Shown in pieces: positions 1-9,319 of a DNA stretch of 64,000 nt. The stretch is from DAITQM01 sp039794245 (GTDB lineage Bacteria > Pseudomonadota > Gammaproteobacteria > Xanthomonadales > Wenzhouxiangellaceae). Location of the stretch: positions 74,869-138,868 of the forward strand of contig JBDIVS010000005.1 of assembly GCA_039794245.1 (NCBI GenBank). Direction: 5' to 3'. The notes under the pieces were generated by a model, which made no database searches, was not told where the DNA came from, and saw only the letters and a list, made by a program, of their open reading frames with translations. Within the stretch, counting starts at the first letter, position 1, and each line of letters begins with the position of its first letter. Position numbers and translations under genes: made by a program.

Positions 1-1655
1 CTGCGGGTGAACACGAAAAGCCCCGGCTCATCGGCCGCATACAACACGGTCTGCCGGCCGCGGCGCAAAGCCGATTCGCGGCGGTAAACGCCGGCCATTT
101 CCGCGATCGCCCGATACAGGGGGTGAGTGGTGTCGAAGTTGTCGCCGGCGGTCGTCGCCGCGGTGCCGATCAGCCGGTTGTCGTTATAACTCGCCACCCG
201 GCTCGGGAACATGTCCTCGCGCGCATCCTGGTCACGGCCGTCGCCGGTGAAGCCCTGCTCGTCGCCATAATAGATCACCGGCACGCCGCGGCTGAAGATC
301 AGCAGCGCATGCCCCAGCATGGTGCGGCGCAGCAATTCATCATCGGCGGCGTTCGATCCCAACCGCGCCAGCAGCGCATGACCCAGGCGCCCGTCGTCGT
401 GGTTGCCGATGAAGACCGGCAGGATATTGGCGCCGCGCGGGTCGCCGCGGTAGAGATGATCCTGGGCGAGCACCGCCGCCAGCGCCGCCGGCGGTGCGTC
501 GCCGGCGGCGACGTTCTGCAATGCATCGCGCCAGGCGAAATCGAGCACCGCCGGAAAGCCGGCTGCGGTGGTGTAACGCGCCAGTTTTTCGGGCGTCAGC
601 TCGTAGGCTTCGCCGAACAGATAAAAATCGACGATGCCGTTGGCCTTCGCTTCGTCGAGCATGGCGGGAATGAAGCGCCGCCAGAATTCGTCGTTGACGT
701 GTTTGGCGGTATCGATCCGGAAGCCATCGACCCTGAAGCGGCGGATCCAGCTCCGGTAGATTTCGATCATCCCGGCGACGACGTGCGGGTTTTCGGTATA
801 GATGTCGTCGAGACCGGAAAAATCGCCGTAAGTGACGCTCTCGCCTTCCCACGTCGAATTGCCGCGGTTGTGATAATAAAGCGGATCGTTCAACCATCCG
901 GGTACCTTGCTGCCGCGCTCCGCTTCCGGCACCAGCGCCGTGTAGGCATAGTTCGGATCCGTCAGGCGGGCGAAGTTTTCGCCAGTCTGATGTGCAGGCG
1001 CATCGCCGAGAAAGCCTGCGTTGATCGGCTCGCCGCCGGGTCCACCGCGGCGGGTATAGGGATAATCGGCGATCGTCCGATAAGCGCAGTCGGACCACCA
1101 GATGCCGGTCTTTGGATCCACTTTGGAACATTCCCGGTACTGGATCACATCGGCCGTATGATTGGTGACGATATCCATGATCACTTTCATGCCGCGGGCA
1201 TGGGCCGCATCGACCAGGGCGCGAAAATCGTCTTCGCTGCCGAGGTGCGGATCGACAGTCGTGAAATCGGTGATCCAGTAACCGTGATAGCCGGCGCTGA
1301 GCTGGCCCGGCGGCCCCTGCACTGCCTTGTTCTTGAAGATCGGCGTCAGCCAGATCGCACTCGCCCCGAGCCCCTGTATGTAATCGAGCCTGGCGGCAAG
1401 GCCGCGAAAATCGCCGCCGTGATAAAACCCCTTGTGTGCCGGATCGAAACCGTGCTGTTCGGCACTGCCCGGAATCCCGCCGCGATCGTTCACCGGATCG
1501 CCGTTGGCAAAACGGTCCGGCATGATGAAGTAAACGATTTCGTCCTCGATCGGCCGCTCGGGATTGGCGGCAGGCGGCGCGGCGGCGGCGACACCCGGCA
1601 GGCACAGGGCGAACAGCCATAGGCCGTAAAACTGAAAACGTAAACCCGATTGCAT
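1..1655 (-). CDS. GH13 alpha-amylase-family glycosidase, 3' end outside the window
   Basis: About 551 residues are visible and the C-terminus lies beyond base 1. It starts at ATG 1655 with an exported-protein leader (LWLFALCLPGVAAAA). An in-frame ATG at 1676 lies inside the flanking repeat and is less likely. The four GH13 motifs are present in order: DIVTNH near residue 160, GFRIDTAKH with the nucleophile Asp near 314, LFGEAY with the acid/base Glu near 349, and GNHDD with the stabilising Asp near 420. Hydrolysis of alpha-1,4 glucans in the periplasm or outside the cell is expected. The next gene on the same strand is a GH97 enzyme, which fits starch or maltodextrin breakdown. The exact specificity (amylase, cyclomaltodextrinase or neopullulanase) cannot be read. 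Confidence 0.9.
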   Translation of the reverse strand, partial: MQSGLRFQFYGLWLFALCLPGVAAAAPPAANPERPIEDEIVYFIMPDRFANGDPVNDRGGIPGSAEQHGFDPAHKGFYHGGDFRGLAARLDYIQGLGASAIWLTPIFKNKAVQGPPGQLSAGYHGYWITDFTTVDPHLGSEDDFRALVDAAHARGMKVIMDIVTNHTADVIQYRECSKVDPKTGIWWSDCAYRTIADYPYTRRGGPGGEPINAGFLGDAPAHQTGENFARLTDPNYAYTALVPEAERGSKVPGWLNDPLYYHNRGNSTWEGESVTYGDFSGLDDIYTENPHVVAGMIEIYRSWIRRFRVDGFRIDTAKHVNDEFWRRFIPAMLDEAKANGIVDFYLFGEAYELTPEKLARYTTAAGFPAVLDFAWRDALQNVAAGDAPPAALAAVLAQDHLYRGDPRGANILPVFIGNHDDGRLGHALLARLGSNAADDELLRRTMLGHALLIFSRGVPVIYYGDEQGFTGDGRDQDAREDMFPSRVASYNDNRLIGTAATTAGDNFDTTHPLYRAIAEMAGVYRRESALRRGRQTVLYAADEPGLFVFTR

Positions 1656-1661
1656 CGATTC

Positions 1662-1948
1662 ACCCAACTGTTGCATAAATTCCCGGGATTCTTGGCCAAG
1701 CGGGCGGCGCATAGAGAACCAATCTTGGTGTTCCGCACGAGCCGCGTTGCGTTCCCAAACGCCCGTGGGCGAGGAGCGAGGCGCAGGCGATAGTGATTCT
1801 ATCGCCCAGCCGATGGACGCCGCCCGCTTGGGCGAGAAACCGGGCGCGTCACCCCAGGTGAATTCGATGCTTTAACTAAAATTCTCATAACTTATTGATT
1901 TAATGAAGAAATATATAAATTCGAGCAAAATTTATGCAACTGTTGGGT
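1662..1948. mobile_element. Non-autonomous (MITE-like) element with ISL3-type ends
   Basis: A 287-bp non-coding segment fills the gap between the GH13 and GH97 genes. Its left end acccaactgttgcataaatt (1662-1681) is repeated inverted, with one mismatch, at 1929-1948. The same terminus borders the broken ISL3-type transposase at 35 kb, so the element is probably a deletion derivative mobilised in trans. The right-hand half (1826-1948) is AT-rich and recurs almost unchanged at 24781-24902. The right end directly touches the TAA stop codon of the GH97 gene. I see no convincing target-site duplication. Confidence 0.75.
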
Positions 1949-3994
1949 TTACTCAGGCGTGAATCTCACTGCCGCGCCGCCACCCGGTGCCAGGCGTAAT
2001 TCCAGCACGTCATCGCTGCGCACGCTCCGGGTTTCGATGGCGATGTCTTCCGGGTTGCGCTCCCAATGCGCTTCATCGCCGTCGCGGTAGATTTCGGCGC
2101 GGTAGGCGATACCGCTTTCGAGAAAACCGAGCGGCAGGTGCAGCAGGCGGCCGTCGGCGTTGGTGATCGCCCCGAGGTACCAATCGCGGCTCGCCCGGTC
2201 GCGGCGGGCGATGGCGGCGTACTCGCCGATCTCACCGGCCAGGGCGCGGCTTGCGGCCCAGTCGGCCGGTACGTCCTCGATGAATTTGAAGACCCGCGGT
2301 TTGGCCTCGTAGTTTTCCGGCAGGTCGGCAGCCATCTGCAGCGGGCTGTAGATCACCACGTATAACGCGAGCTGTTTGGCCAGTGTCGTCGGGATGTTGC
2401 GTTCGCGTTTCGCCTCTTCGCTACCGAGATCGAAAATGCCTGGCGTGAAATCCATCGGCCCGGCGAGCAACCGGGTGAACGGCAGGATCGTCGTGTGTGC
2501 CGGGCCATTGCCTTCCGACCAGGCGTTGTATTCCTGGCCGCGCTGCCCCTCGCGCGTCAGCCAGTTGGGCCAGGTGCGGCGCAAGCCAGTATCTTTGACC
2601 GGCTCGTGCGTGATGATCGCGATCTTGTGGCGCGAGGCAACCTCGAGTACGCGCTGCAAGTGTCGCACCATGTATTGGCCGTGCTGCCATTCGTGGTGCA
2701 GCTTGCCGTTTTCATCATGGCGCGGCAACAGGCCGTTCTGCTTGACGTAGCCGGTTTTCACGGCACGCACACCGTGCGCCGCCATGTAGGCCATCGCATC
2801 TTCGATCTGGCGCTCGTAGTTTTCTATGCCGCCCGAAGTTTCGTGATGGCCGATCAGACGCACGCCCTTGGCCGCGGCATATTCCGCCAGTGCGTCGAAA
2901 TCGTAATCGGGATAAGGCGTCGTGAAATCGAACTGCTCGGCATTGGCGATCCAGTCGCCGTCCCAGCCGCGGTTCCAGCCTTCGACCAGCACCCCGTCGA
3001 ACCCGTGGCGCGCCGCAAAGTCGATGTAACGCCTGGTGTTCCCGGTTGTCGCGCCGTGGTGCGGGCCAAAAGCCCAGGTGGATTTTCGGATGTGCATCTC
3101 CCACCAGACGCCGACGTATTTGCCCGGCTTCACCCATGACACATCGCCGAGGCGGTTCGGCTCGTTCAGATTGAGGATCAGGTCGGCGGTGTCGATCAGG
3201 CGCGCCGCGCTGCCGGTGATCTGGATCGTGCGCCACGGGGTGACGAAGGCACCACGGGTTTTGACTTTCACGCCGTCCGACCACGGCACCAGATCGGCCT
3301 TTAGACGGTGATCGTCTAGCCGCTCCAGCGTCATCTCAGCGTAATCGGTGAGCGCCGCTTCGTGGATGCTGAGATAAAGGCCGTCCGCCGTTTTCATCGT
3401 CAGCGGCGTCACCGCCTTCCAGATCGCCGACAACGGCGTGCGGCGGTAGAGGTATTCGTAACGATTGGGCAGATAGGCGCCGGTCCACCAGGCCGTATGG
3501 TCGGCGGTCAGCGCAAATTCGGTCACCTCGTCGGCGATGCGCCGTTCGCCGCCTCCGGCATTGGCCGGAACCTCGTAACGGAACCCGATGCCTTCGTCGA
3601 AGACGCGGAACACGACGGTCAGCGCAACCTGGCCCCGTCGCCCGAAATCGGCAGCCAGTTCGTTGTAATGATTGCGGACTTCGCTCTTCTCGCCCCACGG
3701 CTGGGGCCAGGTTTCGTCCACCGCGCGGCGGCGGGCGGCGAGCATTTCGAGATCGTCGGCCAGCGAGGGTTCGTCGATCAGGCGAAGGCCGAGACGCGAC
3801 TGCGCGACGACATCCCTGTCGAATCGCGCAACGGAAAACCACGGCCGGCCGTCATCGACTCCCATCTTGACCGCCAGCACTCTGCCCGGCGAGTCCACGG
3901 CCAGCGGTTCGGCGACCGGCGCCGCGAACACCGTACCGGTGAGCACCGCGGCCAGCATGAAACAGCAAAATCGCGACCGCTCGCGGGTTCTCAC
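1949..3994 (-). CDS. GH97 alpha-glucosidase (SusB-like)
   Basis: Predicted periplasmic enzyme of glycoside hydrolase family 97 that releases glucose from the non-reducing ends of alpha-glucans. The open frame begins at a TTG (4012), but GTG 3994 has a GGAG Shine-Dalgarno seven bases upstream and gives a normal signal peptide (MLAAVLTGTVFAAP core), so I use that start. An N-terminal beta-sandwich region precedes a catalytic barrel beginning near VGVWWEMHIRKSTW. HHETSGG and THEPVKDTG (Glu near residues 391 and 470, counted from 4012) correspond to the catalytic glutamates of the inverting SusB type rather than the Asp nucleophile of retaining members. About 681 residues, the usual length. It is encoded upstream of the GH13 gene on the same strand, separated by the MITE-like element. 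Confidence 0.9.
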   Translation of the reverse strand: MRTRERSRFCCFMLAAVLTGTVFAAPVAEPLAVDSPGRVLAVKMGVDDGRPWFSVARFDRDVVAQSRLGLRLIDEPSLADDLEMLAARRRAVDETWPQPWGEKSEVRNHYNELAADFGRRGQVALTVVFRVFDEGIGFRYEVPANAGGGERRIADEVTEFALTADHTAWWTGAYLPNRYEYLYRRTPLSAIWKAVTPLTMKTADGLYLSIHEAALTDYAEMTLERLDDHRLKADLVPWSDGVKVKTRGAFVTPWRTIQITGSAARLIDTADLILNLNEPNRLGDVSWVKPGKYVGVWWEMHIRKSTWAFGPHHGATTGNTRRYIDFAARHGFDGVLVEGWNRGWDGDWIANAEQFDFTTPYPDYDFDALAEYAAAKGVRLIGHHETSGGIENYERQIEDAMAYMAAHGVRAVKTGYVKQNGLLPRHDENGKLHHEWQHGQYMVRHLQRVLEVASRHKIAIITHEPVKDTGLRRTWPNWLTREGQRGQEYNAWSEGNGPAHTTILPFTRLLAGPMDFTPGIFDLGSEEAKRERNIPTTLAKQLALYVVIYSPLQMAADLPENYEAKPRVFKFIEDVPADWAASRALAGEIGEYAAIARRDRASRDWYLGAITNADGRLLHLPLGFLESGIAYRAEIYRDGDEAHWERNPEDIAIETRSVRSDDVLELRLAPGGGAAVRFTPE

Positions 3995-4063
3995 CGATGC
4001 TCCGAATTGCAAAAAATCAACGCTTCGATCATCCTAGTGACAAACCACTGAGCACACAACAAA

Positions 4064-5587
4064 TTGCATACGTATTCATTCACCCAACCGGCCGGCAACG
4101 ACCGCCGCATCCGCACCGTGGTGATCGCCGGCGGCGGCACCGCCGGCTGGATGTGCGCCGCGGCGCTGGCCCAAGCCATCGGACCGGCCTGCCGCATCGT
4201 GCTGGTGGAATCCGAACAGATCGGCATCGTCGGCGTCGGCGAAGCGACGATCCCGCCGCTGAAACTGTTCAACCAGCAACTCGGCATCGACGAACACGAT
4301 TTTCTGCGCGCCGTCAAGGGCAGTTACAAGCTCGGCATCGAATTTGCCGGCTGGACGCGCCCGGCGCATCGCTATTTCCATCCTTTCGGTCGCTTCGGCA
4401 TCGAGTTCGATCTCGTACCGCTGCACCAGTACTGGCTGCATGCCCGGCTGGCCGGCTCCACCCAAGACGAGATCACCGACTATTCGATGGCCTGGCAGAT
4501 GGCCAGACGGAGCCGCTTCGCACCGCCGCGCCGCGAGCCGAACAATGTCGCCTCGACCCACGATTACGCCTACCACCTCGACGCTGCACTCTACGGCCAC
4601 TATCTCCGGCGCTACGCCGAGTCGCGTGGCGTCGAACGCCGCGAAGGGCGGATCACCGATGTCCGGCTCGACGGCGAAAGCGGCCGGATTACGGCCCTCG
4701 AAATACAGGGCGGCGATGAGATCGGCGGCGATCTGTTCATCGACTGCACCGGATTCCGCGGCCTGTTGATCGAACAGGCCCTCGGCGTCGGTTACGAGGA
4801 CTGGCGCACCTGGTTGCCGTGCGACCGTGCCATCGCGGTCGGTTCGCAGCACGGCGCCGAAGGCATGATTCCCTACACCCGGGCCACGGCGCGCCAAGCC
4901 GGCTGGCAGTGGCGCATCCCGTTGCAGCACCGGGTCGGCAACGGCCACGTCTATTGCAGCGAGTACCTCGGCGACGACGAAGCTGCGGCGATACTGCTCG
5001 CCAATCTCGAAGCCGAAGCGCTCGGCGAGCCGCGTTTTCTGCGCTTCGTCACCGGCCGGCGGAAAGCCTTCTGGTATCGCAACTGCGTCGCGATCGGCCT
5101 GGCCGCCGGTTTCCTCGAACCGCTCGAATCGACCAGCATCCACCTGATCCAGACCGCCGTCACCCGCCTGCTGGCGCTGTTTCCGGACCGTTCATTCGCG
5201 CCGCTCGCCGCCGCCGAATACAACCGGCTGACCTCGCTCGAATACGAGCGGGTGCGCGATTTTCTGATCCTGCACTACCACGCCAACGCCCGTCCCGAGC
5301 CATTCTGGCGCGCGCGCGCCGCCCAGGCCATCCCCGAAGCGTTGCAATACAAGATCGACCAGTACCAAAGCGCCGGCCGCCTGGTCGCCGAACCGTACGA
5401 ACTGTTCCAGAACCCGAACTGGCTCGCCGTGCTCGCCGGCCAGTTGCCGCTGCCCGCCGCCTGCGAACCGCTGGTTGAATTGCGCCGCGGTGTCCCCGCT
5501 GAGCGCCATCTCGCCGGCCTGAAAAAAACCATCGCCGCCACCGCCGAAGCCCTGCCCGACCACGCCGAATACCTCGCCCGGCACTGA
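4064..5587 (+). CDS. Flavin-dependent (tryptophan-type) halogenase
   Basis: 507 residues, cytoplasmic, FAD/FADH2-dependent. The GGGTAGW dinucleotide fold is at residues 23-29, the conserved Lys of YKLGIEFAGW near residue 89, the halogenase signature WQWRIP near 280, and the Glu of LEPLESTS near 355. These are the hallmarks of PrnA-type enzymes that use FADH2, O2 and halide to make HOCl for substrate halogenation. The only upstream start is TTG 4064, because a TGA lies four codons before it. The gene is divergent from GH97 with about 70 bp between them. Paralogues of this family are repeatedly found beside TonB receptors and glycosidases in carbohydrate loci, where their substrate is unknown; that context fits here better than secondary metabolism. 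Confidence 0.88.
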   Translation: MHTYSFTQPAGNDRRIRTVVIAGGGTAGWMCAAALAQAIGPACRIVLVESEQIGIVGVGEATIPPLKLFNQQLGIDEHDFLRAVKGSYKLGIEFAGWTRPAHRYFHPFGRFGIEFDLVPLHQYWLHARLAGSTQDEITDYSMAWQMARRSRFAPPRREPNNVASTHDYAYHLDAALYGHYLRRYAESRGVERREGRITDVRLDGESGRITALEIQGGDEIGGDLFIDCTGFRGLLIEQALGVGYEDWRTWLPCDRAIAVGSQHGAEGMIPYTRATARQAGWQWRIPLQHRVGNGHVYCSEYLGDDEAAAILLANLEAEALGEPRFLRFVTGRRKAFWYRNCVAIGLAAGFLEPLESTSIHLIQTAVTRLLALFPDRSFAPLAAAEYNRLTSLEYERVRDFLILHYHANARPEPFWRARAAQAIPEALQYKIDQYQSAGRLVAEPYELFQNPNWLAVLAGQLPLPAACEPLVELRRGVPAERHLAGLKKTIAATAEALPDHAEYLARH

Positions 5588-5717
5588 GCGAACATCGCTC
5601 CACCGCCCGGATTTTGGTTTACCATTCACCCGTCGGCGACATGGGTTGTAAATTCCATGCCGGATGCCGGCACCCCGGCAGGCCCTTATTTTCCAGATCG
5701 ATACCACCGAGAGCCGT

Positions 5718-6554
5718 ATGAACGAGGAACCCCAAAACGACGACACCCGCGAAGCTGCCGAGACCCTGTTCAAGGACACTGCCCGGATGCTGCTCGAAAT
5801 CGGCCGGCTGACCGCCGTCACGGTCAAGCGCATGCGCCAGCTTATGAGCCACACGCAGATCAAGACCCTGGACGAGGAAGGGCTGAACCGTTTCGAGATG
5901 ATGGCCTACGCCGGCTTCAGCCGGCGCGCCATCCGCCTGATGCTCACCGAAGACCACCGCTGCGACCGGACAGACCTGCTCGCACGGTTTATGGGTCACT
6001 GGGCCTCCGACCCGCAGTACCCTAACGAACTGCCGATCAAGGGCGATACCTTTCCGTCGTTCCAGCACCTGCACGACCAGTACGGCAGCGATTTCACCTG
6101 CCCCGGGCTGCTGAAAGTGCTGGAAAAACACGGGCTGGTCGAAGTGCACGACGACAAGGTCCACGCCATCCGGCGCCAGGTCATTGCCGACAGCCCGCCG
6201 CAAGTCATCGACGAATTGCGCCGGGCACTGGTCTCGTTGCTCTCCACGGCCGTCCATAATCTCCGCGGTGACACGCCGCGTTTTTTGCAGCGCCGGCTGC
6301 ACAGCCGCAAAATCCCGGCCGCACGGCTGCCCGAGGTCCGGGCCGCGGTCCGGGACAGGACAGAAGCGTTCATGGTGGAAATACTCGAGCTGATGGACAG
6401 TTACGAGGTGTTTGAAGAGAACGACGGAGCATCGCCGGAGACGGGCGAGATCGAGACAGGACTCGGGATCCACTGGTTCGAGATCGAAAATCCGCAGCAA
6501 CTGATCGGCGATTTCCCCGGCCACCGGGTCACCGAAAGCGGCGAGATCATCTAG
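5718..6554 (+). CDS. DUF6502-type protein of unknown function
   Basis: 278 residues from ATG 5718; an earlier in-frame ATG at 5664 lacks support and would add 18 atypical residues. No signal peptide or membrane segment is visible. The sequence resembles the DUF6502 family: an N-terminal helical part (AETLFKDTARMLLEIGR), a central winged-helix-like stretch ending in LKVLEKHGLVEVHDDKVH, and a C-terminal EEN/IETGLGIHWFEIE block. Function is not established; the central region could bind nucleic acid, which is inference only. It stands alone, followed 90 bp later by the small exported peptide gene. Confidence 0.65.
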   Translation: MNEEPQNDDTREAAETLFKDTARMLLEIGRLTAVTVKRMRQLMSHTQIKTLDEEGLNRFEMMAYAGFSRRAIRLMLTEDHRCDRTDLLARFMGHWASDPQYPNELPIKGDTFPSFQHLHDQYGSDFTCPGLLKVLEKHGLVEVHDDKVHAIRRQVIADSPPQVIDELRRALVSLLSTAVHNLRGDTPRFLQRRLHSRKIPAARLPEVRAAVRDRTEAFMVEILELMDSYEVFEENDGASPETGEIETGLGIHWFEIENPQQLIGDFPGHRVTESGEII

Positions 6555-6644
6555 GTGCCACATCGGAAGCGCGCGAAAGATATCATTCATTCTGGGAAAA
6601 ACTCCCATAATGAGACCGATCCTGGTTCAAACTAGGAAACCGAT

Positions 6645-6791
6645 ATGTTCCGCAAACTCGCCCCGACCCTGACCCTTGCCCTGCTCTGGACCGCCGAGGC
6701 ATTGGCGACGGCAGGTAGCGGCACCGGTGCTCCGGAATCTGAATCGTTCGGCGACTGGCTCGCCGAGCTGTTCCGCTGGTGGCCGTTCTGA
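6645..6791 (+). CDS. Small exported peptide, 48 residues
   Basis: ATG 6645 is preceded by AGGAAAC six bases upstream. The product begins with a basic residue pair and a hydrophobic stretch (LAPTLTLALLWTAEALA) that reads as a cleavable signal peptide, leaving a mature peptide of about 27 residues rich in Gly, Ser and acid and ending FGDWLAELFRWWPF. The Trp/Phe-rich amphipathic tail is unusual. Strong GC hairpins follow directly after the stop, as expected of a transcription unit. No family recognised; the gene call rests on signal peptide, ribosome site and terminator. Confidence 0.5.
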   Translation: MFRKLAPTLTLALLWTAEALATAGSGTGAPESESFGDWLAELFRWWPF

Positions 6792-6804
6792 GCGACGGCA
6801 CCAG

Positions 6805-6853
6805 ATCCCGGCCCGGCGCCGGGATCCCCCTTCCCCCGCCCGGCGGGGGAAGG
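6805..6853 (+). terminator. Two back-to-back GC hairpins after the small peptide gene
   Basis: GATCCCGGC pairs with GCCGGGATC within 6805-6826, and CCTTCCCCCGCC pairs with GGCGGGGGAAGG at 6829-6853 with a one-base loop. There is no T-run, so this could be an intrinsic stop, a RNA-stabilising structure, or a dispersed palindromic repeat. Confidence 0.4.
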
Positions 6854-6929
6854 TTCCAGCCGGTTCGTTCCTCGTTCCTCCAACGTCTAAGGTAACTGAC
6901 GCCGCGAAGCGGCGTCCAATTCACCGCCT

Positions 6930-7187
6930 CGTTCGATCATGTTTCTCACAGAGGCACTAAGACACGGAGGATTTTCTTTTGTAATATCCAATTTTTTTCC
7001 GTGTTCTTTGTAGCTCAGTGAGCGATCGCTATTTTTTCATTATTCCGTCCACAAATGCAGCGGGCATACAATAGCTGCCGAGATCACGGGTTAAGCGAAG
7101 GAAATCGAAAATCGCATTTTCGATTTCCGTGCTCTGATTAATCCGGGATGGGTTCATCAGAGCTTCCTTAGATCCAGGTTCGATCTG
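6930..7187. other. Gene-free gap with degenerate repeat and hairpins
   Basis: 6935-7015 holds an imperfect inverted pair around cactaagacacgga and tccgtgttctttgt, resembling a dispersed 'cacagagacacggag' repeat known from many genomes. A perfect 13-bp stem with a 3-base loop lies at 7100-7128 (ggaaatcgaaaat arms). A second stem (gctctgat/atcagagc) at 7131-7163 lies just past the uvrB stop and may end uvrB transcription. No coding potential seen. Confidence 0.45.
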
Positions 7188-7191
7188 CGGT

Positions 7192-9234
7192 TCAACCGGT
7201 ACCGGCCAGGCCGAAGCATTGCTCGCGCAGGGCCTGGATTTCGTCTCTGAGGCGGGCGGCTTCCTCGAACTCGAGATTTTCGGCGTGCTTGTACATCCGT
7301 TTTTCGAGTTCGGCGATATGCTGCGCCGCCTGTTCCGGGCGGACTGCGGCCGGACCGGAGTGATCGCCGGCGGCCGGTTCGGCCACGGCGTGGGCCGGGC
7401 GCCTGCGGGCCGCGGCGGCGGGTTCGGGGCGCGCCCCTTCCATGATGTCGGCTACCGCCTTGAAGATGCCCTGCGGGGTGATGCCGTGTTCGCTGTTGTA
7501 GGCGAGCTGTTTGCAACGCCGGCGCCCGGTTTCGGCCAGCGCCCGCTGCATCGAACCGGTGACGGTGTCGGCATAGAGAATGGCGCGGCCGTCAAGGTTG
7601 CGGGCGGCACGGCCGATGGTCTGGATCAACGAGCCTTCGGAACGCAGAAAGCCTTCCTTGTCGGCATCGAGGATCGCAACCAGCGCGACTTCCGGCATGT
7701 CCAGTCCCTCGCGCAACAGGTTGATGCCGACCAGGACGTCAAAGGTGCCGAGGCGCAGATCGCGGATGATCTCGACGCGCTCGACGGTTTCGATATCGGA
7801 GTGCAGATAACGGACTTTGATTTTGTGCTCGGCGAGGTAGTCGGTCAGGTTCTCGGCCATCCGCTTGGTCAGTGTCGTGACCAGGACGCGGTGGCCGGCG
7901 GCGGTGACCCGGACGATTTCGGCGAGCAGGTCATCAACCTGGCTGAGCGCCGGCCGGACTTCCACTTCGGGGTCGATCAAGCCGGTCGGTCTGACGACCT
8001 GTTCGACCACCTGCGCCGAGCGTTGCAGCTCGTAGGCCCGCGGGGTTGCCGAGATATAAATCGTCTGCGGCGCCCTCGCCTCCCACTCCTCGAACGTCAG
8101 GGGCCGGTTGTCGAGCGCCGAGGGCAAGCGGAAACCGTATTCGACCAGCGTTTCCTTGCGCGAGCGGTCGCCACGGTACATCGCGCCAAGCTGCGGCACG
8201 GTGACGTGGCTTTCATCGACGATCAGCAGGGCATCGGGCGGCAGATAATCGTACAGGGTCGGCGGCGGTTCGCCGCTCTGCCGGCCGGTCAGGTGCCGGG
8301 AATAGTTTTCGATGCCGGTGCAGTAGCCGAGCTCGTGCAGCATCTCGAGATCGTAGCGTGTGCGTTGTTCGAGCCGCTGCGCTTCGACCAAGCGTCCGGC
8401 GCGCTGTAATTCTTCCAGGCGTACCTTGAGTTCGGCCGCGATAGTCGCAGTAGCATCGAGCACGGTCTGGCGCGGCGTGACGTAGTGCGAGCGCGGAAAG
8501 ATGGTCAGGCGCGGCGTGTGGTGCAGAACCTCACCGGTCAGCGGATCGAAATAGACGAGCGATTCGACTTCGTCGTCAAACAATTCGATACGCACGGCGC
8601 GGGTTTCGGAATCGCCGGGAAACACGTCGATCACCTCGCCGCGGACGCGGAATGTGCCGCGGCGCAGCTCGTAATCGTTGCGCCCGTATTGCATTTCGGC
8701 CAGACGTCTGAGAATCGTGCGTTGTCCGATTTTGGCGCCGCATTCGAGATCCAGCACCATTTTGAGAAACGCGCTCGGATCGCCGAGGCCATAGATCGCC
8801 GAGACCGTGGCGACGATGATCGTATCGCGCCTTTCGAGCAGGGCCTTGGTTGCCGCCAGCCGCATCTGCTCGATGTGCTCGTTGATCGAGGCGTCTTTTT
8901 CGATGTACGTGTCGCTGGTCGGCACGTAGGCTTCGGGCTGGTAATAATCGTAATAACTGACAAAGTATTCGACGGCGTTGTCAGGAAAGAACGACTTGAA
9001 CTCGCCGTAAAGCTGGGCGGCGAGCGTTTTGTTCGGCGCCATCACCAGCGTCGGGCGCTGCACCTTGGCGATGACATTGGCCATCGTGAAGGTCTTGCCC
9101 GAGCCGGTGACGCCGAGCAGGGTCTGGGCCGCAAACCCCTCGCGCAGACCGGCGACCAGGCCGGCGATCGCCGCCGGCTGGTCGCCGGCCGGCCGGTACG
9201 GGGCGGCGAGCGTGAAACGTAGGCTTTCGGACAT
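7192..9234 (-). CDS. uvrB: Excinuclease ABC subunit B
   Basis: 680 residues. UvrB is the damage-verifying helicase of nucleotide excision repair, loaded by UvrA and recruiting UvrC for dual incision. Walker A GVTGSGKT is at residues 41-48, the beta-hairpin motif YYDYYQPEAYVP follows, DESH is the Walker B box, and the C-terminal UVR motif (LEFEEAARLRDEIQALRE) that contacts UvrC is present. The open frame runs back to 9468, but ATG 9234 gives the conserved MSESLRFTLAAPYRPAGDQP start. Divergent from the aminotransferase gene with 85 bp between them, which must hold both promoters. Confidence 0.97.
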   Translation of the reverse strand: MSESLRFTLAAPYRPAGDQPAAIAGLVAGLREGFAAQTLLGVTGSGKTFTMANVIAKVQRPTLVMAPNKTLAAQLYGEFKSFFPDNAVEYFVSYYDYYQPEAYVPTSDTYIEKDASINEHIEQMRLAATKALLERRDTIIVATVSAIYGLGDPSAFLKMVLDLECGAKIGQRTILRRLAEMQYGRNDYELRRGTFRVRGEVIDVFPGDSETRAVRIELFDDEVESLVYFDPLTGEVLHHTPRLTIFPRSHYVTPRQTVLDATATIAAELKVRLEELQRAGRLVEAQRLEQRTRYDLEMLHELGYCTGIENYSRHLTGRQSGEPPPTLYDYLPPDALLIVDESHVTVPQLGAMYRGDRSRKETLVEYGFRLPSALDNRPLTFEEWEARAPQTIYISATPRAYELQRSAQVVEQVVRPTGLIDPEVEVRPALSQVDDLLAEIVRVTAAGHRVLVTTLTKRMAENLTDYLAEHKIKVRYLHSDIETVERVEIIRDLRLGTFDVLVGINLLREGLDMPEVALVAILDADKEGFLRSEGSLIQTIGRAARNLDGRAILYADTVTGSMQRALAETGRRRCKQLAYNSEHGITPQGIFKAVADIMEGARPEPAAAARRRPAHAVAEPAAGDHSGPAAVRPEQAAQHIAELEKRMYKHAENLEFEEAARLRDEIQALREQCFGLAGTG

Positions 9235-9319
9235 AGCGGCCGGAACGTATGGGGGGCGGTCAGGATTGGTAGTATATGGAGTTGTTTTGCCAGAAAATCT
9301 CCCCCAGGATATTCCGCAC

